Positions 42,288 to 51,940 of a DNA stretch of 55,034 nucleotides are shown here, one piece after another. A program made the position numbers and the translations under genes. Below the pieces are notes generated by a model. The model had not been told where the DNA came from. It did not search any database and saw nothing but the letters and a program-made list of their open reading frames with translations. The first letter of the stretch is position 1. The number at the start of each line of letters is the position of its first letter. The stretch comes from Candidatus Altarchaeota archaeon (GTDB lineage Archaea > SpSt-1190): positions 1-55,034 of the forward strand of contig JAAOXU010000001.1 of NCBI GenBank assembly GCA_018220935.1, written 5' to 3'.

Positions 42288-42596
42288 ATGGAATATATAC
42301 ATGCAGCTCTTCTGCTGCACAAGGCGGGTAAGGACATAAAAGAAAATTCCTTAAAAAAAGTGCTTGAGGCTGCTGGCGTCAAAGTTGAAGACGGCAAGCT
42401 AAAAGCTCTCGTTAGCGCTCTAAAGGATGTTAAAATTGAAGAAGCAATAAGCACACCTGTTGCTGTTGCCGCTGCTCCCGCTGGAGCTGCTCCACAAGGT
42501 GGGGAAGCTAAGCCTGCAGAAGAAAAAGTAGAGGAAGAAGACGAAGGAAAGAAAGACGAGGATGCTGGTGCAGGTCTCGCTGCTTTGTTCGGCTAA
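42288..42596 (+). CDS. rpl12: Ribosomal protein L12 (P1)
   Basis: From ATG 42288 the protein has 102 residues starting MEYIHAALLLHKAGK, like archaeal P1/L12, then an Ala/Gly/Pro hinge (about 57-80), a highly charged acidic tail and the conserved end GLAALFG for factor recruitment. GGAGG (42274-42278) is nine bases before the ATG, so the TTG at 42282 is not the start. Confidence 0.95.
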   Translation: MEYIHAALLLHKAGKDIKENSLKKVLEAAGVKVEDGKLKALVSALKDVKIEEAISTPVAVAAAPAGAAPQGGEAKPAEEKVEEEDEGKKDEDAGAGLAALFG

Positions 42597-42638
42597 TCAT
42601 CCAAATGGACACAAATCCCGGCCCAGTGTCGGGTATAA

Positions 42639-42668
42639 CCCCGCTTAAGGCGGGGAATTCTTTTATAT
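42639..42668 (+). terminator. L1-L10-L12 operon terminator overlapping the next promoter
   Basis: CCCCGC-TTAAG-GCGGGG (42639-42655) is followed by AATTCTTTTATATTATC. The same T/A-rich tail holds TTTTATATTA (42661-42670), 25 bases before GTG 42689. Confidence 0.65.
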
Positions 42669-42688
42669 TATCAGTATTTGCTACTTAT

Positions 42689-45600
42689 GTGAGAAAATCA
42701 TTGGTATTAATCTTATTGTTATTGCCAGTTTTATCTCTAAATATAACGGTCCAGTGTGATTCAAACTGTTATACGTATATTCCTGTAAATGGCTATGGAT
42801 ACATTAATTATACTGTAAACGGCAGTCTCTTAGAGGATGTTTACAGGTCTGCAACCCTCATAAACGTAACAGGAACTAATCTTTCAACCCTTATGATTTT
42901 CAACCTAGCAGATTATGGGTGTAGCAACCCATCAGACTTGTTTCTTAATCAAAGTCCAGTTGAAGCTGCATTCTTTGAGGATTTATTAGTAGCAGAATAC
43001 GATTTAGACGGGGTCAATACCACATTTAAACTATTTTGTGACGGAAGTAATGATTTGAGAAGTCAAGCAAGCTGGTATAACAAAATCAGTGTAACTTCAA
43101 TTTTTAGTCAAGATAATTTGACTTTTATTGATGGAAAATATGTTTTAACTGGATTAACGTTAGATGCTTCAGTTGAATTTTCAGGACCAGTTAGAGCAAT
43201 TGAGAGAACATATGGTAATGTAACAATTGGTGAAGTTGAGCTTTCAGTATTAAACATAAGTTCATATGACAATTCACTTGTCTGGCAAGACAATATTGAA
43301 CTGCCGTATTCAGATTATGTTTATTTGGACTTCGCAAATTTGACAGGGGATGATGAGCGGTTCTTTGTAGTGAGTCACGGAAATGTAACTTGGGGAAATA
43401 TTACCATATTAAATGAAGATTTAGACATCAACGCTTCACTTGGATTTAATCTAACTAAGGGTGTGGCAATAACTGATTATGATGGGGACAGTGAGAACGA
43501 AATTGTAGCTTGTATTAACAAAACCACCACATTTAATCTCACAACTTTTGAATTTATTGGAACGTGGGCTAATACAACATCAAACATTAATTGTGAAAGT
43601 TTTGGTTCGTTTGACCCCATAAGTTATCCAGACACTAATGGAAGTATTGTAACTTATAACTCAACTTCATTAATTTGGATCGTCTTTAACACCACCACAA
43701 CAGTTTATACTAAAAGTTGGGCAAATATCAAAGATGTTGCAAGTATAGATCTTGATGCAGACACATATTCAGAAATTTTAATCACAACAACAGATGGAGA
43801 AGTTAATGCATATGAGGTTACAGATTTATTCACAACTCAACACTTAGATTATTTTGGGAAGCACAAAAATGATTTTATTGATGCAAGTAGTGATATTTTA
43901 ACTTACAACGGTTCACTCAACCTTTATTCAGGAAATTATCTTACAAATAAAGGTGAATTAAATTATACTCAAACCAGTATTTTAGCACCCATAAAAATTA
44001 GTCTAAACTTTAGTGTTGGGGGTAGTGGGGATGCGACTTTGAGTACGGCACTTTGGGAGTCAACAGGCGAGAATTATTGGTATTTTAGTCAGACATATAC
44101 TCAAGGATTTCACCAAGTTGAATTATATCCACAGCAAAACGGAAGTTTAACTATTAATTTTACACTCTCGGGAGTGAACGCAAGTTATGATTCATGGATT
44201 AAAGTGGATTCACTTCTTGTTCACAATGTAAGTTTAGACTTTGTTAATTTTAGTGATTACCAAAATTATACTTTGAGTGCAATCCCAATTAATACTACAA
44301 TTTTGTCAGACAATCTAAATATAGTTGGAGCAAACTTTAGTGACTCATACTACCTTAATTATATTGTTGCATTCTTTGGTATTGGAAACCATAGCGTCCA
44401 GCTTGATGCACCCGAGTACTCAATTAGTTTATCAAAACCAAGTTTAGGAGTCTCAAGTGCAAGTTACTTTGTTAATGCAACTAGTGCAATTCAACCAAGT
44501 CAAAGTGAGGGAAATTTTTCTAGTATTGCTGGGTTTAGTAATATACTTCGTTTGGTTACTCAAGGTGTTAGTGTATCAACATATGGTACAGTAAATGATT
44601 ATTGTTCATTTGGAAAATACTTAGTTTATACCTATGGTAATGCAACACTTCTTAGTTGGAATGGTCAAGTTGATGAAGTTGGAAATCTAACAGGCAATTT
44701 CACCGGATGTTGGCTAAATGATGACCGGATTTATCTTGTGAATTCAACAGGAGGTATTGATATTTTTGATTTTTCACTCGTAAGAGTTGGAAACTTTTCA
44801 AATTCAAGTTTTATTGTACAAGATATTGTAGTAATTAATGATATTTATGGGTGGAATGGAACTCACACTGCAAGATTAGAGTACAATTCAAGTTTTGATT
44901 CAAAAAACCTTTGGAGTGATAATATTTATGGGCTACAACACAAATATCACAGTCTAAACACCACAGGCATAAGTGATAAACCTGGATTTGATCTTGCTCT
45001 TGATGGATTATGGGACTTTGTATCATCAGGGGTATATTCAGCCATTAGTAATTTTATTAGAATATTCACAACACCAATAAGTATAGTAACTGGTTTTAAC
45101 TCAGAAATTATGGCGTTCTTTGACAATGGTACCATTGAAGCCTCAGTACTCAATTTAAGTAAACCAACAATTGGTACATTTAATTTTACACCAAATGTTA
45201 CATATGACGTTCCAGGTAACTGGATATCTTTTGATAGTGCGGGTTATTATCTTATTAATCTTAGTGCTGATGGTTATTTTGAAGATGAAACAGATACTTT
45301 GAGTAGCTTTTCAATGACGTGTAAAAATTCAACATATGAGAAAGAGATGTTTTTTGCAAAAGAATCAAACCACACTTTTATTTTGATAAATAACAGTTTT
45401 TCAGGAAAGTATGAATGTAATCTCATACCCACATGGGAAGTTAGTCTCCCAACAACTTTTACGTCTAAGACTTTTACTGCATACTCTGATTCAGATACCC
45501 CAGTAATTAATAATGCAACTTCAACAATTTATATTTCAGAAGATCAGGCATTTAACATGACACTAAATGTTACTGAAGACTCAGAAATAAAATTAATTAC

Positions 45601-47416
45601 AGTTTACGCAATACAAGGTCCAGCTTCAGCATCAATAATTGATTCAGATTTAAGTGGAGAATTCCAAATTTATAATTTAAGCGTCACATTTTATCCTACA
45701 CCAAACATACCCCCTGTAATAGAGAGTAATTTCACTTTGGGTGTTGAAGACTATACAGGAAAAGTTAGTGCTAATTTTACAACACAAAACTTTACAGTAT
45801 ATGACAGTACACCCCCAGTAATTACTATTATTGATAGTTTACCAGGAAACAATATTCAAGACTTTAGTGATGTGCCATTAAATTTGAGCATTCAAGTTTC
45901 TTCAGGCGATGCCAATATTAGTTGGATAAATGTTACTCTTTGGGATGCAGGGGTTTTACTTAATTATACAAATATTACGGACGTGAATAATGATACACAT
46001 ATATTATGGTTAAATCAATCTTTAACAGCACAGCAAGATAATTATGAAGTAAGAGTTACTACAGCAGATATTGCAGATACACTTAGGTCTGCAACGTTTG
46101 ATATAACAAGATATGGGAAAAACTCAAGAACGTTAGACGGAAAGTGGTATAGTGATGTAAAATTAGTTGAGTATTACTGGACTAATGAATTAAGTTCACA
46201 AAATGTAGATGATATTGATACTATAAGAGAAACGAATACAAGTTCAGTTTTTGAAATCGAAATAGACGCACCCGACAGACCAGTTGATGAGTGGTGGGTA
46301 TTTGCAAATCAATCAGATGGAACAGGTCTAAAATCAATAAAAATGAAGTATGGGGGCTCAGAAGTCTCAAGTGTAACTCAAGACCTCACGTCTACACTAT
46401 ACTTATTTGGTGTAAATACAAGTGATGCACCAGACACAATTATACTTGATGCACAAAGGACTGTTGGAGCTGCCGAAAAAATGTGTCTTATGATTTGTAA
46501 TGACTTTGATGTCGCAGAGAGTACATGTGGTAGTACTTGGGCAGAAAAAACATGCGCTGCTGCTGATGATGATGAAAATATTTTTACAGTTGCAGGTGGG
46601 GACCCATTAATAGTTGATATTGATAGTGGTGGTGTTGGGTTTAGAATTGATAGTGTTGCAATAACAAGTGGTGATGATGGTGACAGTAGTTCTAGTTCAA
46701 GTGGGGACGATACAACGGTAGTAACATCAACTGCAGGTTCAGCAGTAGTTACAATCAGTGCACCCTCATCAAAAACTGTTGATGTTGGTTCTTGTGTTGA
46801 TGTTGAATATTCAATTGCAAATACAGGTTCAGTCTCAGGTTCAATTTCAGGAATTTCAGTATTAAACGTTGATACGGATGAAATTACTTTCACAGTTCTT
46901 TCAGACATTTCATATCCGTATAATTTAGGTGTATCTAAAATTTTAAAGACGATTTTAAGTTTCTGCCCACTTAAACCTGGAGATTATAATCCACGAGTTT
47001 GTGCTAAAATTGGAACTACTAATAAATGTATTAGTGTCAAGATTACAGGAGAAGGGGATGAAGTAACTATACCAACAGGTCCACTTGAAATGGAAGTTAG
47101 TGTTGAGACCTTTGATGATGAATATATAATATTTGTAAACTCAACAATTGGACCAATTGAAGGCGCAACAGTTACAGTAGTATACACAGACGGCACTAAT
47201 GAAACTTTCACTACTAATGTTTTTGGAAAAGTGAATTTTGAACCAAAAATAAAAGATTTTACAGTCACAGTAGATTATGGTGAGGATTCAATTACTAAGG
47301 AAGTTGAAGAAATACTAGAAAAAGTTGGTTTTACAGTTTGGAGAATTTTACTTAGTTTCTTAATTGTTGGTGCGTTAATCGGATTTGGCGTAGTTTTAGA
47401 CGAGAAAATGATGTAG
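42689..47416 (+). CDS. Giant N-glycosylation-sequon-rich surface protein
   Basis: From GTG 42689 the protein has about 1575 residues. It has a signal peptide (MRKSLVLILLLLPVLSLN), a long beta-rich ectodomain with dozens of N-x-S/T sequons (for example NLTGDD, NVTWGNITIL, NNTTTT-like runs) and FG-GAP-like calcium loops (TDYDGDSENEIVAC), Ig-like and propeller-like stretches, a Ser/Asp-rich linker (GDDGDSSSSSSGDD), a carbohydrate- or NEW3-like domain, and a C-terminal membrane helix (ILLSFLIVGALIGFGVVL). This suits an S-layer or adhesion role (inference). A longer frame from 42605 would run through the rpl12 terminator; the TATA box fixes 42689. Confidence 0.8.
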   Translation: MRKSLVLILLLLPVLSLNITVQCDSNCYTYIPVNGYGYINYTVNGSLLEDVYRSATLINVTGTNLSTLMIFNLADYGCSNPSDLFLNQSPVEAAFFEDLLVAEYDLDGVNTTFKLFCDGSNDLRSQASWYNKISVTSIFSQDNLTFIDGKYVLTGLTLDASVEFSGPVRAIERTYGNVTIGEVELSVLNISSYDNSLVWQDNIELPYSDYVYLDFANLTGDDERFFVVSHGNVTWGNITILNEDLDINASLGFNLTKGVAITDYDGDSENEIVACINKTTTFNLTTFEFIGTWANTTSNINCESFGSFDPISYPDTNGSIVTYNSTSLIWIVFNTTTTVYTKSWANIKDVASIDLDADTYSEILITTTDGEVNAYEVTDLFTTQHLDYFGKHKNDFIDASSDILTYNGSLNLYSGNYLTNKGELNYTQTSILAPIKISLNFSVGGSGDATLSTALWESTGENYWYFSQTYTQGFHQVELYPQQNGSLTINFTLSGVNASYDSWIKVDSLLVHNVSLDFVNFSDYQNYTLSAIPINTTILSDNLNIVGANFSDSYYLNYIVAFFGIGNHSVQLDAPEYSISLSKPSLGVSSASYFVNATSAIQPSQSEGNFSSIAGFSNILRLVTQGVSVSTYGTVNDYCSFGKYLVYTYGNATLLSWNGQVDEVGNLTGNFTGCWLNDDRIYLVNSTGGIDIFDFSLVRVGNFSNSSFIVQDIVVINDIYGWNGTHTARLEYNSSFDSKNLWSDNIYGLQHKYHSLNTTGISDKPGFDLALDGLWDFVSSGVYSAISNFIRIFTTPISIVTGFNSEIMAFFDNGTIEASVLNLSKPTIGTFNFTPNVTYDVPGNWISFDSAGYYLINLSADGYFEDETDTLSSFSMTCKNSTYEKEMFFAKESNHTFILINNSFSGKYECNLIPTWEVSLPTTFTSKTFTAYSDSDTPVINNATSTIYISEDQAFNMTLNVTEDSEIKLITVYAIQGPASASIIDSDLSGEFQIYNLSVTFYPTPNIPPVIESNFTLGVEDYTGKVSANFTTQNFTVYDSTPPVITIIDSLPGNNIQDFSDVPLNLSIQVSSGDANISWINVTLWDAGVLLNYTNITDVNNDTHILWLNQSLTAQQDNYEVRVTTADIADTLRSATFDITRYGKNSRTLDGKWYSDVKLVEYYWTNELSSQNVDDIDTIRETNTSSVFEIEIDAPDRPVDEWWVFANQSDGTGLKSIKMKYGGSEVSSVTQDLTSTLYLFGVNTSDAPDTIILDAQRTVGAAEKMCLMICNDFDVAESTCGSTWAEKTCAAADDDENIFTVAGGDPLIVDIDSGGVGFRIDSVAITSGDDGDSSSSSSGDDTTVVTSTAGSAVVTISAPSSKTVDVGSCVDVEYSIANTGSVSGSISGISVLNVDTDEITFTVLSDISYPYNLGVSKILKTILSFCPLKPGDYNPRVCAKIGTTNKCISVKITGEGDEVTIPTGPLEMEVSVETFDDEYIIFVNSTIGPIEGATVTVVYTDGTNETFTTNVFGKVNFEPKIKDFTVTVDYGEDSITKEVEEILEKVGFTVWRILLSFLIVGALIGFGVVLDEKMM

Positions 47417-48916
47417 TCATTTTACGGGTTTAACTTTTTCAAAACCAAATAATTTTACATAGTCACCAAAGAAACCAGGACAGTTAGGTTTTAGTGAACA
47501 GTTAAAGCAATCCCATTCATAAACTCTTGTGTCAGATGTAAGCCTCTCTGCAAAATCTCTTTTTTTAGGATTTAACTTTTTGTCAAAATCATCTAAATTT
47601 ATCCCATATTGACGTTTTTGGCCACTAAACATACAAAGGGGAACGTTTTTCCACTCACCCTCTAAATTCATTTTTGAGAAAGGAAGTATGGAGTCACTAG
47701 TATCAACTAGGTAATTACTTTTATCAAAAAAATACTTAACGTGTTTATACGGATTAGTTGGTGAAAAAATAATTGGATGCTTGTCGAATTTTTTAGTAAA
47801 GGCTTCGGATTTTTTATTCACTTGAAATTCAATATGATAGTTAACACCTTTAGCTTTTGCTTTTTCAGCTAATTTTAAAGTGTCTTCAAAATTATTAAAG
47901 CCGTCAAAATAAATTATAAAAAAGGGTTCAAAATCGAAGAGTTTAACCACATCAAAGTCTTCAAGTTTTTCAATTTTAAAGTTATTAGACAACTCACGAG
48001 CAAGTTTTAATTTTTCTTTTGTAGGAGTACCCGTAATATAGTTTAAGTTTTTTTCTTTAATTTTTAAAACTAAGTCTTGAGTTGGTCTGCAGTATGGTTG
48101 AACCTCACAATACTCACATTTTTTACTCTCACATTTTTTTGGATGTATCCAAACCATATCCCACATCGCAACCATTTCGTGAGCTATAACTTCCCAAGGT
48201 TCTTTATGGTGCTCATAACCTTTTGGAAAATCTTGAATTGGCGTTCTTGTAACCCACATAACAATATTGTTTTTTTGTGCATATTCACAAACTTCCCTTA
48301 AACTTTGTTTAAGTTTATCATGATCGGGCATAAGTTTTAGATCCCATGTCCCACCACTAGGTGCAGTTCCAATAAGGTCATAATCATATTTTGAAAATCC
48401 CAGTTTTTTGTGAATATATTCTAAAATATTTTTAAGTTCTAGTACATTCAAACTACTAATGGCCGTGTTAAAACTTAAGTGAATATTAGCCTCCTCACAA
48501 TTTTTTGCTGCAATTGATGCTTGTTTAAAACTTCCAGGAGTTCTTGTTAAGCCATCGTGTTTTTCTGCCGTTGCTGCATGTAAACTAATTGTAGTTTCAG
48601 TTAGTCCAGCAAGCGCGACTTTTTTTACGAAACTTTTTATTGAAAACATTCGTCCATTACTAATTGTCTGTATTCTTTCATAACCAATTTTTTTTGCAAA
48701 ACTAACAAATTCAACAAAATCTGGGTGAATTGAGGCCTCCCCACCAGTTAAAACTAGCCAATTAGCGCCCCTATTGCGCCCCTCTACAATTTCTTTAAAT
48801 ATGTTTTTAGAACTAAAAAATGAAGGATTTCTTGCGGTTTGTAGACAAAAAATACAGTTACTATTACACCCGAGTCCGGTAAGAACAATATTTTTTTTGA
48901 TAAATTTTTCTTCCAT
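47417..48916 (-). CDS. Radical SAM protein, double-length, with two Cys-rich C-terminal segments
   Basis: The 499-residue protein has the CX3CX2C iron-sulfur motif at C17, C21, C24 (GLGCNSNCIFCLQ), then GGEASIHPDF and other radical SAM strand motifs. At about residues 260-276 lies CESKKCEYCEVQPYC, and the C-terminus has CFNCSLKPNCPGFFGDYVKLFG, both able to hold auxiliary clusters. The end motif is shared with two other enzymes in this cluster. It starts in a TAATG overlap with the upstream radical SAM gene. Substrate unknown; a peptide is likely from context. Confidence 0.85.
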   Translation of the reverse strand: MEEKFIKKNIVLTGLGCNSNCIFCLQTARNPSFFSSKNIFKEIVEGRNRGANWLVLTGGEASIHPDFVEFVSFAKKIGYERIQTISNGRMFSIKSFVKKVALAGLTETTISLHAATAEKHDGLTRTPGSFKQASIAAKNCEEANIHLSFNTAISSLNVLELKNILEYIHKKLGFSKYDYDLIGTAPSGGTWDLKLMPDHDKLKQSLREVCEYAQKNNIVMWVTRTPIQDFPKGYEHHKEPWEVIAHEMVAMWDMVWIHPKKCESKKCEYCEVQPYCRPTQDLVLKIKEKNLNYITGTPTKEKLKLARELSNNFKIEKLEDFDVVKLFDFEPFFIIYFDGFNNFEDTLKLAEKAKAKGVNYHIEFQVNKKSEAFTKKFDKHPIIFSPTNPYKHVKYFFDKSNYLVDTSDSILPFSKMNLEGEWKNVPLCMFSGQKRQYGINLDDFDKKLNPKKRDFAERLTSDTRVYEWDCFNCSLKPNCPGFFGDYVKLFGFEKVKPVK

Positions 48917-49854
48917 TAGTCCGCACCAGACCTTTCAATTATTCTTAAAGGATCAACAAAGATTGGGTAAATTTCACGCACACCATGAATTTTCACATAG
49001 TCCTTATCGACCCCAGGACAAATTGGGTTAAGAGTACAAGCCTCACAAGCCTCACCCTTTTCGTATTCAACTTCAAAATATTTTTTATCGTAACTAATAC
49101 TTTCAATAGATCTATTCACTTTATTTTGTTCATCAGTTATAATTCTTCTAAGTTCCGTATTATTTTCTGCAAATTCAAGGGCATAGCACAAGGGGATTCG
49201 CTCAAACCTAAAACTCTTTTTAGCATTGGTTAAAATTGCAAAACTTTGATTAACAGATAATTCAGCATCGCTATACTTTGGCACAACGTCTTTATTGTTT
49301 TTTGAAGAACCAATGGCATCAACATAGTTTATAGTGTAGTGATTTATTTGAGGATACTCTTTTGTCATAAATTTAAAAAATTCAGGTAATTCTAAATAAT
49401 TATTTTGTATTACGAGTGTTGTTATATTTACATCAAGACCTTCATTAATTGCGTTTTTTATCCCAGCTAATTGTTTTTCTAAAATACCTTTTCCTTTCAT
49501 AACTAAGTCAACAGTCTCAGGTACATGAGAATGAACTGAAAAAATAGCTTGACCTAGTCCAGCATCCTTTAGTTTTTTTGCAACATCTTTAGTAAAAAGA
49601 GTTCCACCAGTTTGAAGTGCGACATCACCAAAGCCTAAATCCTTTGCGTATTTTACAAATTCAATGACATCAGGGTGAAGCAAAGGTTCACCCCCCGTAA
49701 TTAGGAGTTTTCCAAATCCCTGTGTTGAATAGGTTTTGATAAGTTCTTTCATTTTCTTAGAGTCTTCTGGACCTGTTCTTTCCCTTAAGCCCTGTGAACA
49801 AAAAATACAGTTTAGAGGACACTTAAGCAAAATTTCAAGATAAACACTCTTCAT
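48916..49854 (-). CDS. Radical SAM protein with C-terminal auxiliary-cluster motif
   Basis: The 312-residue protein has CX3CX2C at C12, C16, C19 (LKCPLNCIFCSQ), GGEPLLHPDV, and near the C-terminus CEACTLNPICPGVDKDYVKIHG followed by REIYPI. The latter motif is C-x2-C-x5-C-x-G-x4-Y, found also in its neighbours. ATG 49854 is about 26 bases downstream of AATATAAG (minus reading). It forms a two-gene operon with the 499-residue radical SAM protein. Confidence 0.88.
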   Translation of the reverse strand: MKSVYLEILLKCPLNCIFCSQGLRERTGPEDSKKMKELIKTYSTQGFGKLLITGGEPLLHPDVIEFVKYAKDLGFGDVALQTGGTLFTKDVAKKLKDAGLGQAIFSVHSHVPETVDLVMKGKGILEKQLAGIKNAINEGLDVNITTLVIQNNYLELPEFFKFMTKEYPQINHYTINYVDAIGSSKNNKDVVPKYSDAELSVNQSFAILTNAKKSFRFERIPLCYALEFAENNTELRRIITDEQNKVNRSIESISYDKKYFEVEYEKGEACEACTLNPICPGVDKDYVKIHGVREIYPIFVDPLRIIERSGAD

Positions 49855-49862
49855 CGAAAGAG

Positions 49863-49884
49863 TTATTTATTGATGTAATATAAG
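49863..49884. promoter_or_regulatory. Divergent TATA boxes between a radical SAM gene and a small membrane protein
   Basis: AATATAAG (49877-49884) fits the minus ATG at 49854; TTATTTAT (49863-49870) fits the plus GTG at 49891. The two boxes are interlaced, so the genes may be used alternately. Confidence 0.5.
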
Positions 49885-49890
49885 GTTAAT

Positions 49891-50316
49891 GTGAAACTCA
49901 TCAAAAAAGATTATATTTTCGTCGGTTTGATTATTATAGCACTTATTGGTGGTTTTATTTGGGGACTAAAGCCATGGGAGACAACTAAAAGCCCAAAGGA
50001 ACACTTAGCAGGGATTTATGGTAAACTCGAAGTTGATGGCATAAAATTGTATCAAGTTGAGAGATTAACTGAAAACTGTGCAATTGGTCATTTTTATGTT
50101 GATACAGAACCAAAAGGCGTAGTAGTTTGTTTAAAGGACGTAACATTAGATGAAATCAAAGTATTTGGTGGAGAAGAAGCAAGTATGCCTCCTTTTATTG
50201 GTAGAATTTTTGATTATGCGCAATTTAGTTTAAGTTTTGGTGATGAATCAACAGAAGTTGACAGAATTCGCATAGGACAAATTGTAGGAAGGGTCATTAA
50301 TTACGTTGAGAATTAA
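49891..50316 (+). CDS. Small membrane-anchored hypothetical protein in the radical SAM cluster
   Basis: The 141-residue protein has an N-terminal membrane anchor (YIFVGLIIIALIGGFIWGL) and an extracellular beta-rich domain with two Cys (ENCAIGHF, VVVCLKD). It is on the strand opposite to the surrounding radical SAM genes. Its end overlaps the 314-residue radical SAM gene by 20 bases. No family is recognised. Confidence 0.6.
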   Translation: MKLIKKDYIFVGLIIIALIGGFIWGLKPWETTKSPKEHLAGIYGKLEVDGIKLYQVERLTENCAIGHFYVDTEPKGVVVCLKDVTLDEIKVFGGEEASMPPFIGRIFDYAQFSLSFGDESTEVDRIRIGQIVGRVINYVEN

Positions 50317-51241
50317 GGTCATCAAAAGTAACTTTGGTTCCAGAAATTGGTTTAAATTCACTTGACCCTCGTTTTTTCACATATTCAATCCAAGGACCCT
50401 CACATACATTATAGAATGCACAAGGTTTACACGTGTCCCCTTTCCATTTACCCTCATTAATTCTCCATTTTTCCCACTCTCTGACTTTCACACCACTCTC
50501 ATAAACATCGGATGGAGGAATTTGAAGTTCTGAAACATAAATTTCATAGCCACTCATATGACAATACGGCATAGCTTCTGCCATAACTTTTAGACCATTG
50601 TCTATTCCAACTTGTAGTCCCTTGTGTATATGAGGTGCTGCTAAACTCACATAAGGCACAATTGAATCAAAATTTGTCCACGACCTACCAGCTGGATGTA
50701 CGAAAGCTAATTGGTATTGATTGACTTTTAGTTTCACCAACAGTGAAGTTATTTGATTAAGATACCTATAATTTGGTTTAGTAACTACTGTGTTAGTTAG
50801 TATTGGGATATCAGATAAATTTCTCACATTTTTAATACCTTGAACTGTTTGTTTAAAAGCACCAGGAGATCGAAGTAAAAAATCATGAAGTTCAGGAACA
50901 TGACCATTTAATGCAGGTGCAAATTCATTCACCCCAGCATCTAACATCTTTTTAGTGAACGTTTTAGAAGCAAATCGTCTCCCATTAGTCTGAACCTGAA
51001 TCAAGTGATAGTCTAAGTCTTTAGCCAAACTAACCCAACTAGCTAATTCATCCCGTATAGTTGGTTCTCCACCCGTAAAAACAATGTCTTTTATACCCCT
51101 AGAGCGTGCTTCCTTGATTTCTGCCTTTATTTGTTCACTAGGTTTATCTTTTTCATTATATCTTTTATCACCCTGAACACAGTGTCTACAAAGACTATTG
51201 CACGTAAATCCAACCTTAATATCAAGCTTTCTCAAAATCAT
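50297..51241 (-). CDS. Radical SAM protein with C-terminal auxiliary-cluster motif
   Basis: The 314-residue protein has CX3CX2C at C14, C18, C21 (GFTCNSLCRHCVQGDKRYN), GGEPTIRDE, and CKPCAFYNVCEGPWIEYVKKRG plus EFKPI near the end. It is a relative of the 312-residue enzyme. The CRHCVQGDKR segment is a group feature of archaeal radical SAM proteins with peptide or unknown targets. Its ATG overlaps the stop of the upstream secreted-protein gene by four bases (ATGA). Confidence 0.88.
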   Translation of the reverse strand: MILRKLDIKVGFTCNSLCRHCVQGDKRYNEKDKPSEQIKAEIKEARSRGIKDIVFTGGEPTIRDELASWVSLAKDLDYHLIQVQTNGRRFASKTFTKKMLDAGVNEFAPALNGHVPELHDFLLRSPGAFKQTVQGIKNVRNLSDIPILTNTVVTKPNYRYLNQITSLLVKLKVNQYQLAFVHPAGRSWTNFDSIVPYVSLAAPHIHKGLQVGIDNGLKVMAEAMPYCHMSGYEIYVSELQIPPSDVYESGVKVREWEKWRINEGKWKGDTCKPCAFYNVCEGPWIEYVKKRGSSEFKPISGTKVTFDDLNSQRN

Positions 51242-51912
51242 ACACCCTTAGCATTCAAAGAAGCATAAGCTCTGTAATAACAAAAGAAATCATCAGCACT
51301 TGTTATTTCTAAATCAGAAATTAAACGTAGCGAACTAACATCATTAGTACAAATATTATTCAACACAGCATCAAAAAATTTATCACAAACTGTTACAGGT
51401 TCATTAGTTTCAAGAAACGAGGCATATTCACTACATAAAACAGGAAGACTATAGGACTCACCTGTGTCAGAAAAGGTAAGAAGTTCTAAGTACCCAAAGT
51501 AGAGAGAAAACGATTTAAAATCATCAATTTTCACCTCGCGTATATTGTCAATTACAGTTTTTACATCTTCCCCAGCAATAAACCTCAAATAATGACACCT
51601 TAATCCGTGTGAATTGTCATAAGTATTACAATCAAAATCCATACTTCCCTGTTCGGTGGAAAAGGACATATGATATGCATAGTTTAGTCCATCAAGATCA
51701 CCTTCTGATTTTTTTACACTAAATTCTTTTTCTTTTAGTTTGTAAACAGGAATATAAAATAATTTGTCTGAAGGGATAACCCCCCCTAATTGATCAAAAT
51801 ACGTGTCCCCCACACTTGAGATTTTAGATTCAAACGTTTTAAGTTCATTATTTTGCATAAAAAATAAAGGTAGTAATAAAAAAACGCCAAGAACAGGGAG
51901 ATATTTTTTCAT
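51238..51912 (-). CDS. Secreted or membrane-anchored hypothetical protein in the radical SAM cluster
   Basis: The 224-residue protein has a signal sequence (KKYLPVLGVFLLLPLFFMQ) and a compact domain with six Cys (FDCNTYD, GLRCHYLRF, VLCSEYA, TVCDKFF, NNICTND, FFCYYR), which could form disulfides outside the cell. It has no known family. TTATAA (minus TTATAAAAAC, 51931-51940) gives it its own promoter at the end of the 342-residue gene. It is translationally coupled to the 314-residue radical SAM gene. Confidence 0.65.
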   Translation of the reverse strand: MKKYLPVLGVFLLLPLFFMQNNELKTFESKISSVGDTYFDQLGGVIPSDKLFYIPVYKLKEKEFSVKKSEGDLDGLNYAYHMSFSTEQGSMDFDCNTYDNSHGLRCHYLRFIAGEDVKTVIDNIREVKIDDFKSFSLYFGYLELLTFSDTGESYSLPVLCSEYASFLETNEPVTVCDKFFDAVLNNICTNDVSSLRLISDLEITSADDFFCYYRAYASLNAKGV

Positions 51913-51930
51913 ATATAGCTATGACTTCAG

Positions 51931-51940
51931 TTTTTATAAG
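51931..51940 (-). promoter_or_regulatory. Internal TATA box in the radical SAM cluster
   Basis: CTTATAAAAA on the minus strand is centred about 25 bases before ATG 51912, starting a second transcript. Confidence 0.55.

Noticed and set aside
46378-47268. Antisense frames within the giant surface protein
   Set aside because: They are shadows of a Ser/Thr/Val-rich gene with no start signals or domains.
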